A DNA stretch of 42,181 bases from Rhodocyclaceae bacterium UBA1310. GTDB lineage: Bacteria > Pseudomonadota > Gammaproteobacteria > Burkholderiales > Rhodocyclaceae. The stretch spans positions 52,150 through 94,330 of the forward strand of contig DBTS01000128.1 in the NCBI GenBank assembly GCA_002307175.1. The letters are read 5' to 3'. Shown piece by piece: positions 1 through 8,154 of the stretch. The notes beneath the pieces were generated by a model, which saw nothing but the letters and a program-made list of their open reading frames with translations, was not told the origin of the DNA and did not search any database. The translations under genes were made by a program, and so were the position numbers. How positions within the stretch are numbered: the first letter of the stretch is position 1; each line of letters opens with the position of its first letter.

Positions 1-1253
1 TTTTCGACCACGACGATGGCGTCATCCACCACGATCCCGATGGCAAGCACCATGCCGAACAGTGAGAGGGCATTGATCGAATAGCCAAAGCCCAGCATCA
101 GTGCGAATGTACCAACGATGGATACTGGCACGGCCAGCAGCGGGATGATGGAAGCGCGCCATGTCTGCAAAAACAGGATCACCACCAGCACCACCAGCGC
201 GATAGCTTCGAGCAGCGTGTGGATCACTGCCTTGATGCTGGCGCGCACGAATTGCGTGGGGTCATACTCAATGCGGTATTTGATGGATGATGGAAAATCT
301 TTCGACATATCAGCCATTGCAGCGCGGACCTGTGCCGATACATCCAGCGCATTCGAGCCCGGGGCCTGGAAGATCGGGATGGCCACTGCGGGTTTGTTGT
401 CGAGCAGTGAGCGCAGGCCGTATTCGGAAGCGGCGAGTTCGATACGCGCCACATCGCCAAGGCGCGTGACGGCGCCGTCGGCTGAGGTGCGCAGCACGAT
501 GTCGGAAAATTCGCCTTCCGTCTGCAGGCGCCCCTGGGCGTTAACACTCAGTTGCAGCGGAACGTCCGTGCTGCTTGGTGATGCGCCGATTACGCCGGCG
601 GCGACCTGTACGTTCTGCTCACGGATGGCACGTACCACGTCGGAAGCGGTGAGTCCGTGCTGGGCGACTTTCTGCGGGTCGAGCCAGACGCGCATGGCAT
701 AGTTCCCGGAGCCGAACAGGCCAACTTCACCCACTCCCTTGATGCGCGCCAGGCGATCTTTGACGTTGAGCACCGCGTAGTTGCGCAGGTAGGTCATGTC
801 ATAGCGGTTATCCGGTGAAAGCAGGTGCACCACCATGGTCAGCGTTGGTGAGCTCTTGATGGTTGTCACCCCCAGGCGCTGCACGTCTTCGGGGAGGCGC
901 GGAAGCGCCTGCGACACGCGGTTCTGCACAAGCTGCTGTGCCTTGTCGGGGTCTACGCCGAGCTTGAAGTTGACAGTGATTGTCAGGTTGCCATCGCTGT
1001 TGGCCTGAGACTGCATGTAAAGCATATTCTCAACGCCGTTGATGGACTCCTCCAGTGGCGAAGCCACCGTTTCGGCAATCACCTTGGGGTTGGCCCCCGG
1101 ATACTGTGCGCGTACCACCACTGAGGGCGGCACAACCTCGGGGTATTCGGCAATCGGCAACTGGAACAGGGCCAATACGCCAGCCAGTACCAGAAGCACG
1201 GAGAGCACGCCGGCAAAAATCGGCCGGTCAATGAAGAATCTCGATATATTCAT
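1..1253 (-). CDS. RND efflux pump inner-membrane transporter, MexF/BpeF/CeoB type (partial, N-terminal 417 residues)
   Basis: This is the proton-driven pump of a tripartite multidrug exporter in the inner membrane. The reading frame starts at the ATG whose complement is 1251-1253 and runs off the left edge. The N-terminus (MNISRFFIDRPIFAGVLSV) is the first membrane helix typical of HAE1-family RND pumps. The following P-I-A-E-Y-P-E-V-V-P-P and the G-A-N-P-K-V-I-A-E-T-V segment resemble MexF more than AcrB/MexB. The paired aspartates of the proton relay (V-V-D-D-A-I-V-V-V-E) are visible at the very edge. It lies 12 bp after the membrane-fusion gene, so the two are one operon. In MexEF-OprN and BpeEF-OprC pumps the substrates include chloramphenicol, trimethoprim and quinolones; transfer of that specificity here is inference. 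An outer-membrane channel gene may follow outside the window. Confidence 0.93.
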   Translation of the reverse strand, partial: MNISRFFIDRPIFAGVLSVLLVLAGVLALFQLPIAEYPEVVPPSVVVRAQYPGANPKVIAETVASPLEESINGVENMLYMQSQANSDGNLTITVNFKLGVDPDKAQQLVQNRVSQALPRLPEDVQRLGVTTIKSSPTLTMVVHLLSPDNRYDMTYLRNYAVLNVKDRLARIKGVGEVGLFGSGNYAMRVWLDPQKVAQHGLTASDVVRAIREQNVQVAAGVIGASPSSTDVPLQLSVNAQGRLQTEGEFSDIVLRTSADGAVTRLGDVARIELAASEYGLRSLLDNKPAVAIPIFQAPGSNALDVSAQVRAAMADMSKDFPSSIKYRIEYDPTQFVRASIKAVIHTLLEAIALVVLVVILFLQTWRASIIPLLAVPVSIVGTFALMLGFGYSINALSLFGMVLAIGIVVDDAIVVVE

Positions 1254-1265
1254 TGGAGTCGGTCC

Positions 1266-2432
1266 TCAGATGGTGGTGGATTTGGCTGCCTCAGCACCCA
1301 TCCGTACAGGGTTTGGCGTGACGGTGTCGCCAGGGCGAACCCGCTGCAGGCCATTGACGACGATATGTTCGCCAGCAGAGAGCCCGCTCTCAACGACGCG
1401 CAGGCCATCCTGCAGACTCCCCAGGCGCACTTCGCGATAGTTCGCCTGCCCCTTGGCGTCGACGACAAGAACAAAGCGCTTGGCCTGATCCGTACCAACG
1501 GCCTTCTCATCGACCAGTAGCGCATGGCGCTGGTTGGGGCTGCCGAGCTTGACGCGGACGTACAGGCCTGGCACGAGGCGGCCATCCGGGTTCTCAATGA
1601 CGGCACGCAGGCGTATCGTTCCAGAGGTGTTGTCGAGATGGTTGTCTACCGAACTTAGTTTCCCGGTGAGCGGGTAGTCGGCGCTGTCTGCGAGCCCTAG
1701 GTGGATGGGCATTGTCTTGCCCTGGGCTGTGTTGACCACCTGCAGATAGCTTTGCTCGTCGACATCGAAAGCTGCATAGATGCGATCTGCCGAGACCAGT
1801 GTGGTGAGCGCGGCGGCGTTGCCGGGGGCTACAAGGTTGCCCACTGTCACCTCGGCACGCGAGACGCGCCCTGCAATCGGGGCAGTGATACGGGTGTATT
1901 CCAGATTTAGCTGAGCCGTTTTGAGTGCAGCCTGGGTCACCTGCAGGTTGGCGCGGGCTTCACGCGAGGCGTTCTGCTTTTCGTCGAAATCCCGGCGGGC
2001 GATGGCGTTCTCTGCAAGCAGACGTTCGCCACGCGCCAGATCGTCGGCAGTGTAGGCTGCGCGTGCTTCGGCCCCCGCAAGCTGAGCCTGGGCTCGCGCC
2101 ACTTCCGCTTCAAAAGGGCGGGGATCAATGGTGAACAGCAGATCTCCCTTGCGCACCAGGCTGCCGTCCTTGAAGTGCACGGCGGTCAGTACACCGGAGA
2201 CCTGCGGCCGGATATCGACATGTTCAACAGCTTCAAGGTGGCCTGAATACTGTTTCCAGTCTGTCACATCGCGCTGCGCGACCTCGGCAACATCAACGGT
2301 GGCTGCTGTTGGGGCGGCAGCAGCCACAGGGGGTTTGGCCTCGGCATGATGGTAGATCGTCAGGGCGCCAGCCACGCATAGCAGGCCCGCCACGGAAGCG
2401 GCAAGAACACGGCGTTTATGGGTTGTGGGCAT
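1266..2432 (-). CDS. RND efflux periplasmic adaptor (membrane-fusion protein), MexE/BpeE/CeoA type
   Basis: This 388-residue adaptor links the RND pump to an outer-membrane channel. Residues 1-32 form an N-terminal membrane anchor or signal segment ending in an Ala-rich stretch. The motif G-H-L-E-A-V-E-H-V-D-I-R-P-Q-V-S-G, the first half of the lipoyl domain, sits near residues 64-80. An alpha-helical hairpin rich in Ala, Glu and Arg covers about 105-170. The second lipoyl half (T-R-I-T-A-P-I-A-G-R-V-S) is near 182, followed by beta-barrel and membrane-proximal domains. Length is normal for the family. No lipobox cysteine is evident. The gene stops 12 bp before the RND gene and starts 93 bp after the hydrolase gene, so all three are probably co-transcribed leftwards. 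Confidence 0.93.
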   Translation of the reverse strand: MPTTHKRRVLAASVAGLLCVAGALTIYHHAEAKPPVAAAAPTAATVDVAEVAQRDVTDWKQYSGHLEAVEHVDIRPQVSGVLTAVHFKDGSLVRKGDLLFTIDPRPFEAEVARAQAQLAGAEARAAYTADDLARGERLLAENAIARRDFDEKQNASREARANLQVTQAALKTAQLNLEYTRITAPIAGRVSRAEVTVGNLVAPGNAAALTTLVSADRIYAAFDVDEQSYLQVVNTAQGKTMPIHLGLADSADYPLTGKLSSVDNHLDNTSGTIRLRAVIENPDGRLVPGLYVRVKLGSPNQRHALLVDEKAVGTDQAKRFVLVVDAKGQANYREVRLGSLQDGLRVVESGLSAGEHIVVNGLQRVRPGDTVTPNPVRMGAEAAKSTTI

Positions 2433-2525
2433 GTTGGGTTCCTCTTTGTTTTTGGGGAAGGGATGGAGCGTGGTGCCGCCGACAGTGTTCTGCCTTTGGC
2501 GGGGATTCGTGGATGATTGCCGGGC

Positions 2526-3362
2526 CTACAGGTTCAGTTGTGGCTCCAGGGCAGGAATTTCATGCAGGCGACGGCGCAGAAAGTGGGCGATTTCGTCGAG
2601 TGCCTGGGGGTGGGCGGCGAGCGCCGAGTGGGTTACCTGCGCATAACGTGCAACCTGCGTGGGAACACCGGAGGCAATCAGTGCTTCGGCGTATTTTTCC
2701 GCTTCGCGATGCAGCACATCACATTCCGCCGTGATGATGAGGGCGGGCGGTAGCCCTGCCTGGCGTGTTGACACCAGTGGTGAGGCATATGGATGCAGAC
2801 GCTGGCGCGATTGCGGCAGATACTGGCTGTAGCGGGCGGCGCAGGTTTGCGCATCAAGATCGGAGCGCAGGCGGGTGCTATCGCCAAGGCGGGTCATGCT
2901 CGGGTCCAGCATCGGGCCGATGAGTACCTGGGCCAGGAAATCCGGCCCATTGCGGTCTCGGGCAATCAGTGTCAGTGCCGCCGCCAGATTCCCGCCGGCA
3001 TCGTCGCCGGCCACGGCGATTCTTGCAGTGTCCACATTCAGTTCGGCTGCGTGCTCAACAGCCCAACGTGCCGCCGCGTAGGCATCTTCGGGGGCAGCAG
3101 GAAATGGGCTGGCTGGTGCAAGGGCGTATTCCACTGCCAGCACGAGCGAAGGGGTATGCCCGGCAATGAAGCGGGCGACGGTGTCGGTGTCATCAAGACA
3201 GCCACTGACAAAACCGCCTCCATGGAAGTAGAGCACCATTGGCAGCGCCGTATTGGCTATGCCCGCGCCTGGATCTGGCCGATAGACGCGCAGCTTCCGC
3301 TCCCCGGTTGGGCCGGTGAAGTGCAGGTCGTGCTGAAGAATCCGGGAGGAGGGGGCTTGCAT
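2526..3362 (-). CDS. llpE: LlpE-like alpha/beta hydrolase (hormone-sensitive-lipase family) with Asp at the nucleophile position
   Basis: This 278-residue protein has the alpha/beta-hydrolase-3 layout. The oxyanion-hole motif F-H-G-G-G-F is near residues 47-52, the acidic residue is in A-E-C-D-V-L, and a histidine follows in T-H-S near the C-terminus. The nucleophile elbow, normally G-D-S-A-G-G, reads G-D-D-A-G-G, so the catalytic serine is replaced by aspartate. The codon is GAT, complement within 2990-3010. Gene order (LysR divergent, hydrolase, adaptor, pump) matches the llpE-ceoAB-opcM and llpE-bpeEF-oprC operons of Burkholderia, where the lipase-like gene heads the operon. Its role in efflux is not established. 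The Asp could abolish esterase activity or support a different chemistry. Confidence 0.85.
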   Translation of the reverse strand: MQAPSSRILQHDLHFTGPTGERKLRVYRPDPGAGIANTALPMVLYFHGGGFVSGCLDDTDTVARFIAGHTPSLVLAVEYALAPASPFPAAPEDAYAAARWAVEHAAELNVDTARIAVAGDDAGGNLAAALTLIARDRNGPDFLAQVLIGPMLDPSMTRLGDSTRLRSDLDAQTCAARYSQYLPQSRQRLHPYASPLVSTRQAGLPPALIITAECDVLHREAEKYAEALIASGVPTQVARYAQVTHSALAAHPQALDEIAHFLRRRLHEIPALEPQLNL

Positions 3363-3485
3363 GGCGTCCAGACACAGAGAAGTTCAAGTTGGAACTATTC
3401 TCAATATTTTTTGTGTCTGGATAAATCCGTTAATTTGGATAATACTATTCAGCAGGAGCTAACAATCAAATCTGGGAAGTCAGGA
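3363..3485. promoter_or_regulatory. Divergent promoter region between llpE-like operon and LysR gene
   Basis: This 123-bp AT-rich gap separates the leftward efflux operon from the rightward LysR gene. It is the expected location of both promoters and of a LysR T-N11-A binding box. The sequence has several AT-rich stretches (3403-3412 and 3430-3448). I cannot point to one convincing operator. Regulation by the adjacent LysR is inferred from the divergent layout, as in CeoR, BpeT and MexT systems. Confidence 0.45.
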
Positions 3486-4511
3486 ATGGATCGTTTTCAG
3501 GCAATGCAGGTGTTTATGCGTGTCGTGGATGCCAACAGTTTCTCTCGGGCTGCCGATAATCTGAGCCTGCCACGGGCGACGGTGACGATGATCATCCAGA
3601 ATCTGGAAGCGGGTCTCCAGGTGCGTTTGCTCAATCGCACGACACGCAGGATCAGCCTGACGCCGGATGGGGCGGCCTACTATGAGCATTGCTCCCGCAT
3701 TCTCAGCGAAGTCGAAGAGACAGAGGCTTCCTTCCGTGACGCGGCGCGTGGCCCCAAGGGGCGTTTGCGCATCGACGTGCCGTCCACCATCGGGCGACTG
3801 ATCCTGATTCCCCGGTTATGTGAGTTCCATTGCCGCTACCCGGAGGTGGAACTCGTCATCGGCATGGGGGACAGGCAGGTTGATCTGGTGCGTGAGGCAG
3901 TTGATTGTGTGATCCGGGGCGGAGAGCTGGCAGATTCGACACTCGTGGCGCGTCGTATCGCCAATTTCAAGGTGATTACCTGTGCGTCGCCTGACTATCT
4001 CGAACGGCATGGTGTACCGACCTGCGTCGAGGATCTCTCCGATCACACTGCGGTGCATTATTTCTCCAGTCGGACGGGGCGCGTCATTGACTGGGATTTC
4101 ATCGTGGACGGCAAGCCTTTACCTGTGAAAATGAAGGGCGCTGTTTCGGTCAACGATGGCGAAGCCTATGTGGCCTGCGCAGTGCAGGGCTTCGGTCTTG
4201 CCCAGCCGGCACGATTCATGGTGCAGCCTTACCTGGATTCCGGACAACTCATTGAAGTGCTGCCACAATTGTCACCATCACCGATTCCCATATCGGTGGC
4301 ATACCTGCAGAACCGCCACTTGTCTCCCAAGGTCAGGGCATTTGTGGACTGGGTGTCGGATCTGTTTGGTTCCTGCCCCTTGCTGAGTGGCATCGACACA
4401 AGCGGGGCGACATGCACCTCTGTCGTGCCCACTCCGGGCTATAACACTTTGCGGGAGGAGATCGAGGCGATGAATGTTGCTGAGGGTGCAGTGTCGGGGA
4501 CCAGTCTTTGA
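3486..4511 (+). CDS. LysR-family regulator of the efflux operon (CeoR/BpeT-like position)
   Basis: This is a 341-residue LysR-type regulator. The start at 3486 was chosen because it begins the canonical winged helix-turn-helix (MDRFQAMQVFMRVVDANSFS) and has a purine-rich ribosome site (GGAAGTCAGGA) just upstream. The same frame is open further upstream but would run through the llpE-like promoter. The helix-turn-helix spans about residues 1-60 and the effector-binding domain about 90-300. The C-terminus carries about 40 extra residues of low complexity beyond the usual 300. Divergent placement next to the efflux operon suggests it activates that operon in response to a small molecule. It converges on apt, and its stop is 52 bp from the apt stop. 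Confidence 0.88.
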   Translation: MDRFQAMQVFMRVVDANSFSRAADNLSLPRATVTMIIQNLEAGLQVRLLNRTTRRISLTPDGAAYYEHCSRILSEVEETEASFRDAARGPKGRLRIDVPSTIGRLILIPRLCEFHCRYPEVELVIGMGDRQVDLVREAVDCVIRGGELADSTLVARRIANFKVITCASPDYLERHGVPTCVEDLSDHTAVHYFSSRTGRVIDWDFIVDGKPLPVKMKGAVSVNDGEAYVACAVQGFGLAQPARFMVQPYLDSGQLIEVLPQLSPSPIPISVAYLQNRHLSPKVRAFVDWVSDLFGSCPLLSGIDTSGATCTSVVPTPGYNTLREEIEAMNVAEGAVSGTSL

Positions 4512-4530
4512 GAGCCAGGAAAGGATCAAA

Positions 4531-4577
4531 TTTCCGGGGCGTGATTCTTGTCCCCAGGGTTCCTCATTCCCCGGAAA
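4531..4577. terminator. Possible bidirectional hairpin between LysR and apt
   Basis: A perfect 9-bp inverted repeat, TTTCCGGGG (4531-4539) and CCCCGGAAA (4569-4577), lies between two convergent genes and includes the apt stop codon. A nested GGGG/CCCC pairing is also possible. The right arm ends in a short A run, which would be a short T run for the leftward apt transcript. The 29-nt loop is large, so this is a weak terminator call. Confidence 0.35.
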
Positions 4578-5100
4578 AATGGCAGAGAGTGTACAGCGGT
4601 AGTCCTTTTTCCTGGAGCAGACGCGAGCCCCCCAGATCCGGCAGGTCTACAATCGCAGCGGCTTCGACGACTTCGCCACCCACACGCCGGATCAGCTTAT
4701 GTGCAGCGATCAGGGTTCCACCCGTGGCCACCAGATCATCGACGAGCACGACACGGTCACCACGGCAGCAGGCATCCACATGGATTTCGATGCTGGCCTT
4801 GCCGTATTCTAGTGCATAACTTTCGCACACCGTGGCGTAGGGCAATTTCCCCTGTTTGCGTACTGGCAGAAAGCCGATGTTGAGTTCGTAGGCCAGAGCC
4901 GAGCCTATGATGAAACCACGGGCGTCAATCCCCGCCACGTAGTCGAGCTGTTTGCCACGATAGCGTTCAGCAAACAGATAAATGAGTTCCCGAAACGTCG
5001 CACCATCCTGCAGCAATGGAGTGATATCGCGAAACTGTACGCCTTTGACCGGCCAGTCTGGCACGGTACGGATGACTTTCTGAAGTGACTCTCTCGTCAT
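4564..5100 (-). CDS. apt: Adenine phosphoribosyltransferase
   Basis: This cytosolic purine-salvage enzyme converts adenine and PRPP to AMP and pyrophosphate. The 178-residue length is normal. The PRPP-binding loop V-V-L-V-D-D-L-V-A-T-G-G-T is near residues 116-128. The adenine-side motif V-A-G-I-D-A-R-G-F-I-I-G near residues 55-66 and the start F-R-D-I-T-P-L-L are both typical of bacterial Apt. It stands alone, converging with the LysR gene. The 467-bp region upstream should contain its promoter. Confidence 0.96.
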   Translation of the reverse strand: MTRESLQKVIRTVPDWPVKGVQFRDITPLLQDGATFRELIYLFAERYRGKQLDYVAGIDARGFIIGSALAYELNIGFLPVRKQGKLPYATVCESYALEYGKASIEIHVDACCRGDRVVLVDDLVATGGTLIAAHKLIRRVGGEVVEAAAIVDLPDLGGSRLLQEKGLPLYTLCHFSGE

Positions 5101-5567
5101 GCTGGAGACCCCCCGTGAAAGAGTATCGCCTAATCTGTAGTACGGCCCGCTGTTAGATGTGTCGGACGATCCTGTTCGCTGCCCATGTAGCTGAATGTCA
5201 CTTGCTGTAAGTGTTGCGTGCGAGGCTTGGCATGCAGGCCGGATTCCCGTTGATAAACTGCAGAAGCCGATTGTGAAACACGCCGGGTACGGAATCTATC
5301 ATGATGTATTACGATGACGGGGTTTTCTCCCCTTTGGACAGAATGGGATTTCTTTGTCCGCTTTCCAGATCTATCGGCTTGACTCAGGTGGGTAAGCTGG
5401 CGGCAATGAGCGTAGAGAACCCTTAGCTTTTGACAAGTTGGGGTGGTGTTAATCCGAAGCGCGCAAAACTGACAGATTTGTTGTGGCCAACACATGAATG
5501 CAGGCATAAGCCAAGCACACGTCAGTGCAGGGGAGAACCAACGGAATGCCGACTATTTATGGGTTAC
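5101..5567. other. 467-bp intergenic region upstream of apt
   Basis: No gene is supported here. Two overlapping open frames exist, but their products are compositionally odd (Cys/His/Arg/Thr-rich), lack ribosome sites and resemble no family I know. The region probably contains the apt promoter and the 3' end of the zinc-ribbon gene transcript. A TTGACA hexamer occurs on the plus strand near 5432-5437, but no good -10 follows it. Confidence 0.4.
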
Positions 5568-6224
5568 TCAGACGATTGTATCTGTTGCGCATTCGTGTAT
5601 TCTTTTTGCATACACATCGGCGGCACTCTGGGCGTCATTGAAATAGGGAGAAGCGGCTGCATCCGTCGCAGTTCCATTGTCGCGCAACAGCACAAGAAAG
5701 CCGTCGATCTCGCGGTTCATGCTATCCAGCAGGGATTGCTTGGCCGGTACGAGACAGGTGGGCACGTCGATGGATGCAGTGTCGCGACGGATTGCCTGAA
5801 GACTGGCAACCGTATCACCGAGCGAATTCCTGTTGGTATTTTTGGCAACAGCGACACTATCTTTCCATTGCTGATACTGTGCCATGATGCGTCCTGCAAT
5901 CCTGGCAGTCTCAATCCGTTTTGCCTCGGTTGCCCTGTCTTCCACAGAGCCTGTTTCACTGCTTGCCTGGGGGGTTGCAGCGGAAGTTTCATCCTTGTAC
6001 GAAGCGCCCTTTGCGCCATGCAATCTGGGAAACAAAACTGCGATGGCAAGGAGGATGAAAAGGATGATCAATCCCCAGTATAGAATCAGCGGAGCCGAAG
6101 TTTTGCTGGTAGTGAAACGTACGGAAGGTGTGTCCGTCAGCTTTGCATAAACCACACCGCAGTTGCCGCATTGCTCATCAGAGAGCGACTTCGGTGTTCC
6201 GCATTTCGGGCACAAATTCTCCAT
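5568..6224 (-). CDS. Zinc-ribbon, single-pass membrane protein of unknown function
   Basis: The 218-residue product starts at the ATG complementary to 6222-6224, preceded by a strong GGAGG site six bases away. The frame extends further upstream, but that extension has no good site. The N-terminus carries a zinc ribbon with two C-x-x-C knuckles (C-P-K-C and C-G-N-C, residues about 5-23). Then come a short linker and one hydrophobic helix at about 45-65. The remainder is polar and rich in Ala, Thr and Ser, with a probable helical segment (residues about 95-130) and two cysteines near the end. The layout suggests a cytoplasmic metal-binding head and an extracytoplasmic domain. I recognise no specific family. 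Neighbours give no functional clue. Confidence 0.75.
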   Translation of the reverse strand: MENLCPKCGTPKSLSDEQCGNCGVVYAKLTDTPSVRFTTSKTSAPLILYWGLIILFILLAIAVLFPRLHGAKGASYKDETSAATPQASSETGSVEDRATEAKRIETARIAGRIMAQYQQWKDSVAVAKNTNRNSLGDTVASLQAIRRDTASIDVPTCLVPAKQSLLDSMNREIDGFLVLLRDNGTATDAAASPYFNDAQSAADVYAKRIHECATDTIV

Positions 6225-6321
6225 GGTTCCTCCGTTCACAGGAAATGAAGTGTATGCGGTGGTGCTATAAGTGAGATGTGATAAAAGTCCGCCCGAAAGG
6301 AATAAATTTGATACTTGTGCA

Positions 6322-6358
6322 AATGAATGGCTTCCGATGCTGTGGGAAACCATTCATT
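6322..6358 (-). terminator. Hairpin downstream of the WYL regulator
   Basis: Inverted arms AATGAATGG (6322-6330) and CCATTCATT (6350-6358) pair perfectly and extend inward by TTCC/GGAA across a one-base mismatch. The structure sits five bases past the WYL gene's stop, where a terminator is expected. On the minus strand the tail is only moderately T-rich, so efficiency is uncertain. Confidence 0.5.
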
Positions 6359-6363
6359 GGCGA

Positions 6364-7398
6364 TCAGTCTGTTGCTTTTGCGTAAGCCGCAGCGGCTTTG
6401 GTGAGTTCGGCGGCTATGAGCATACGCAGCTCTGGCGGCTGGTCGATCCGGATGGCGGAACCCTGCTGGAGAACCCAGGAGTGGAACTGGCTGTTGGGTT
6501 CAAGGCTTGCCTGAAGCTGCCAGCTGCCATTGTATTGCTGCATCTGCTGGTCGTCAGAGAGGGGGGCGTCCAGCAGGTCTTCGTGCAGTCTGTCGTCAAT
6601 GCGGGCAACCAGGCTGATCCGGGCGGGACGGGGGGCGATCTCAGCCCCTTCTGCTGCGATTTCTGCGATGAATTTTTCAATCACAAAGGATGGCGGCAGA
6701 GGCTCCGTGGGCTGATGCCTGCATTCCACCTGTATCAGGCGATGCAGTGCAATGAGTTCCGGGGTATGGCTGCCGACAGCAAAGGCCAGAAGCTTTGCGC
6801 CTGTACCATGCATGACAAGTGCTACCGGGTTGAGCGTGATCCCATAAGTGTCGGAACTTTCCCGATGCCGACAGACGGCATCAATCTGCTCGTGTGCCAG
6901 CAGCGCTTCCAGGGTGCAAAGCAGGATTTCCTGCGAAATGTGGGGTAGCCGTACAGAGCCATCAGGCGATGTTCTGTAAACCAGATTTGCTTCTGGTGCG
7001 GAGAGCCCTTGTTCCGCAGGCTGGAGGGTCAGCCGGGCTTGTGTGAAGCGTGGGCTGAGCAATTCGAGCAATCCGGCTGGCAGTACGCCGCTCACCGTTT
7101 CTTCAATGATCCGGAGTGCAAGGGCTTCGGGAGGCTGGATGTTGGTGATGCAAAGCTCACGCCCCCGCTGCCAACGCCAGCCGAAAGGCTTGCTTCTGTC
7201 GTCGCATCGGATGTAATCGGGGAATGCAGACTGCAGCATTCTCAGATCACGCTCCACAGTTCGTTTCTCAATTTCGTATCCGTACCGGAGGAGTTCATCG
7301 TGTATGTCTCCGGCGGTTCTTCCTGCACCGTGCTTGGGCAACAGGCGCAATAGGTCGAAGACCCGGATCAGGGTCTTGGCTACATTGGAATCAGGCAT
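6364..7398 (-). CDS. WYL-domain transcriptional regulator (YafY/PafC type)
   Basis: This 344-residue protein has an N-terminal winged helix-turn-helix (residues about 8-75, including R-T-V-E-R-D-L-R-M-L) followed by a WYL-type ligand-sensing region and the C-terminal extension typical of this family. Such proteins act as transcriptional regulators, in several cases sensing nucleic acid ligands or single-stranded DNA. Here the W-Y-L triad itself is not conserved; the equivalent segment reads Y-G-I-T-L-N-P-V-A-L. No phage-defence or CRISPR genes are adjacent, so its target is unknown. It is monocistronic and has a hairpin just past its stop. Confidence 0.82.
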   Translation of the reverse strand: MPDSNVAKTLIRVFDLLRLLPKHGAGRTAGDIHDELLRYGYEIEKRTVERDLRMLQSAFPDYIRCDDRSKPFGWRWQRGRELCITNIQPPEALALRIIEETVSGVLPAGLLELLSPRFTQARLTLQPAEQGLSAPEANLVYRTSPDGSVRLPHISQEILLCTLEALLAHEQIDAVCRHRESSDTYGITLNPVALVMHGTGAKLLAFAVGSHTPELIALHRLIQVECRHQPTEPLPPSFVIEKFIAEIAAEGAEIAPRPARISLVARIDDRLHEDLLDAPLSDDQQMQQYNGSWQLQASLEPNSQFHSWVLQQGSAIRIDQPPELRMLIAAELTKAAAAYAKATD

Positions 7399-7457
7399 CG
7401 CTGCTACTTTCTTTTTGTCTTTGTGTCATTTGCGCACTGCCTCATGTTCCGTACCAG

Positions 7458-7528
7458 TGTGGAATTGCCGCGAAGCGGCATTCTTTCTTTTCTGTGGAAT
7501 CGGCCGCGAAGCTGCTCCCGTGGCCGAT
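7458..7528. repeat. REP-like doublet with two hairpins
   Basis: A near-identical unit occurs twice 35 bp apart: TGTGGAATTGCCGCGAAGC at 7458-7476 and TGTGGAATCGGCCGCGAAGC at 7493-7512. Each copy starts a hairpin: TGCCGC-GAA-GCGGCA at 7466-7480, followed by a T-rich run, and ATCGGCC/GGCCGAT at 7499-7528. The G-C-C-G-C-G-A-A core resembles REP elements of Pseudomonas and relatives. The first hairpin could also act as a plus-strand terminator, but no plus-strand gene precedes it. Confidence 0.5.
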
Positions 7529-7726
7529 GTCGGGCAGCGTGGATACCGGATATGTAACGCCATCTCATGTACAAAAGGGAAGGAACTATTTATCACCTGA
7601 GCGATGAAATCCCAGTTGTCTGATGTTTTGGGAGGGGTTTGGGTGTCAGTGTGAGCCGTCGGGCCGGTGCAGGCATGATTCCTTCCTGCAGAGGTGCAGG
7701 GGGGGGCAACAGGGTGATGACGGCAG

Positions 7727-7751
7727 AAAGGCCGGTGTGGCACCGACCTTT
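7727..7751 (-). terminator. Rho-independent terminator of the small membrane-protein gene
   Basis: Arms AAAGGCCGGTG (7727-7737) and CACCGACCTTT (7741-7751) pair with one mismatch around a 3-nt loop. Read on the minus strand, the hairpin ends in CCTTTCT, and it lies about 100 bp past the stop of the 99-residue membrane protein. It could work in both directions. Confidence 0.6.
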
Positions 7752-7854
7752 CCATCCGGTCACGACGTCAGGAGTGTCGTGGCGGTTTGCATGAGGCAGT
7801 GAATGATATTGCTGTAATCCCGGAATCTGTCTCCAAGTGTGTTTTCCGCGCGAT

Positions 7855-8154
7855 TCAGCCGTGAGCCTTGGGGTGCCTGGCGTGATGGTTCTGAACAAAT
7901 TCCGGTAGCGAAAGTATCGCCATGGGCAGGGCAAACATACAGGTAATGGATATCACGGCTACTGCCACCCGACCAAATTCGCTATAGCCCACCAGTTCCA
8001 TACCGACCTGCCAGGGGACAAGCAGTCCGACCCCGAACAAGGCCGCGATGCCGATGAACTGCAAAACCTGCAGAATGGTGTCGCGTATTTCCTTCAGGAT
8101 GCGATGATTTTCCTGAGCGTTGGGCCGAGTCTGAATAACGTCATGGCTACTCAT
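7855..8154 (-). CDS. Small two-helix membrane protein, unknown function
   Basis: This 99-residue product begins at the ATG complementary to 8152-8154, preceded by an AGGAG-type site (AAAGGAGCACAACA). A longer frame upstream is rejected because it overlaps argO antiparallel to no benefit. Residues 1-30 are polar and probably helical. Two hydrophobic segments follow at about 32-52 and 60-80, then a His-rich tail (H-H-A-R-H). The pattern suggests a cytoplasmic N-terminus and two membrane passes. I recognise no family. A clear terminator follows. Confidence 0.7.
   Translation of the reverse strand: MSSHDVIQTRPNAQENHRILKEIRDTILQVLQFIGIAALFGVGLLVPWQVGMELVGYSEFGRVAVAVISITCMFALPMAILSLPEFVQNHHARHPKAHG

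Larger units (their letters stand above)
7399..7854. other. 456-bp intergenic region with repeat doublet and terminator
   Basis: No gene is supported. The region holds a REP-like direct-repeat doublet at 7458-7528 and a terminator-like hairpin at 7727-7751, listed separately. It should also contain the WYL promoter at its left end. Short open frames here are unsupported. Confidence 0.5.

Noticed and set aside
2793..3485. N-terminal extension of the LysR frame, 231 codons upstream
   Set aside because: It lies antisense to the llpE-like gene and the divergent promoter. The LysR helix-turn-helix and ribosome site define the start at 3486.
5130..5507. 125-codon minus-strand open frame upstream of apt
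   Set aside because: Composition is odd, no ribosome site or family resemblance is seen, and it occupies the expected apt promoter region.
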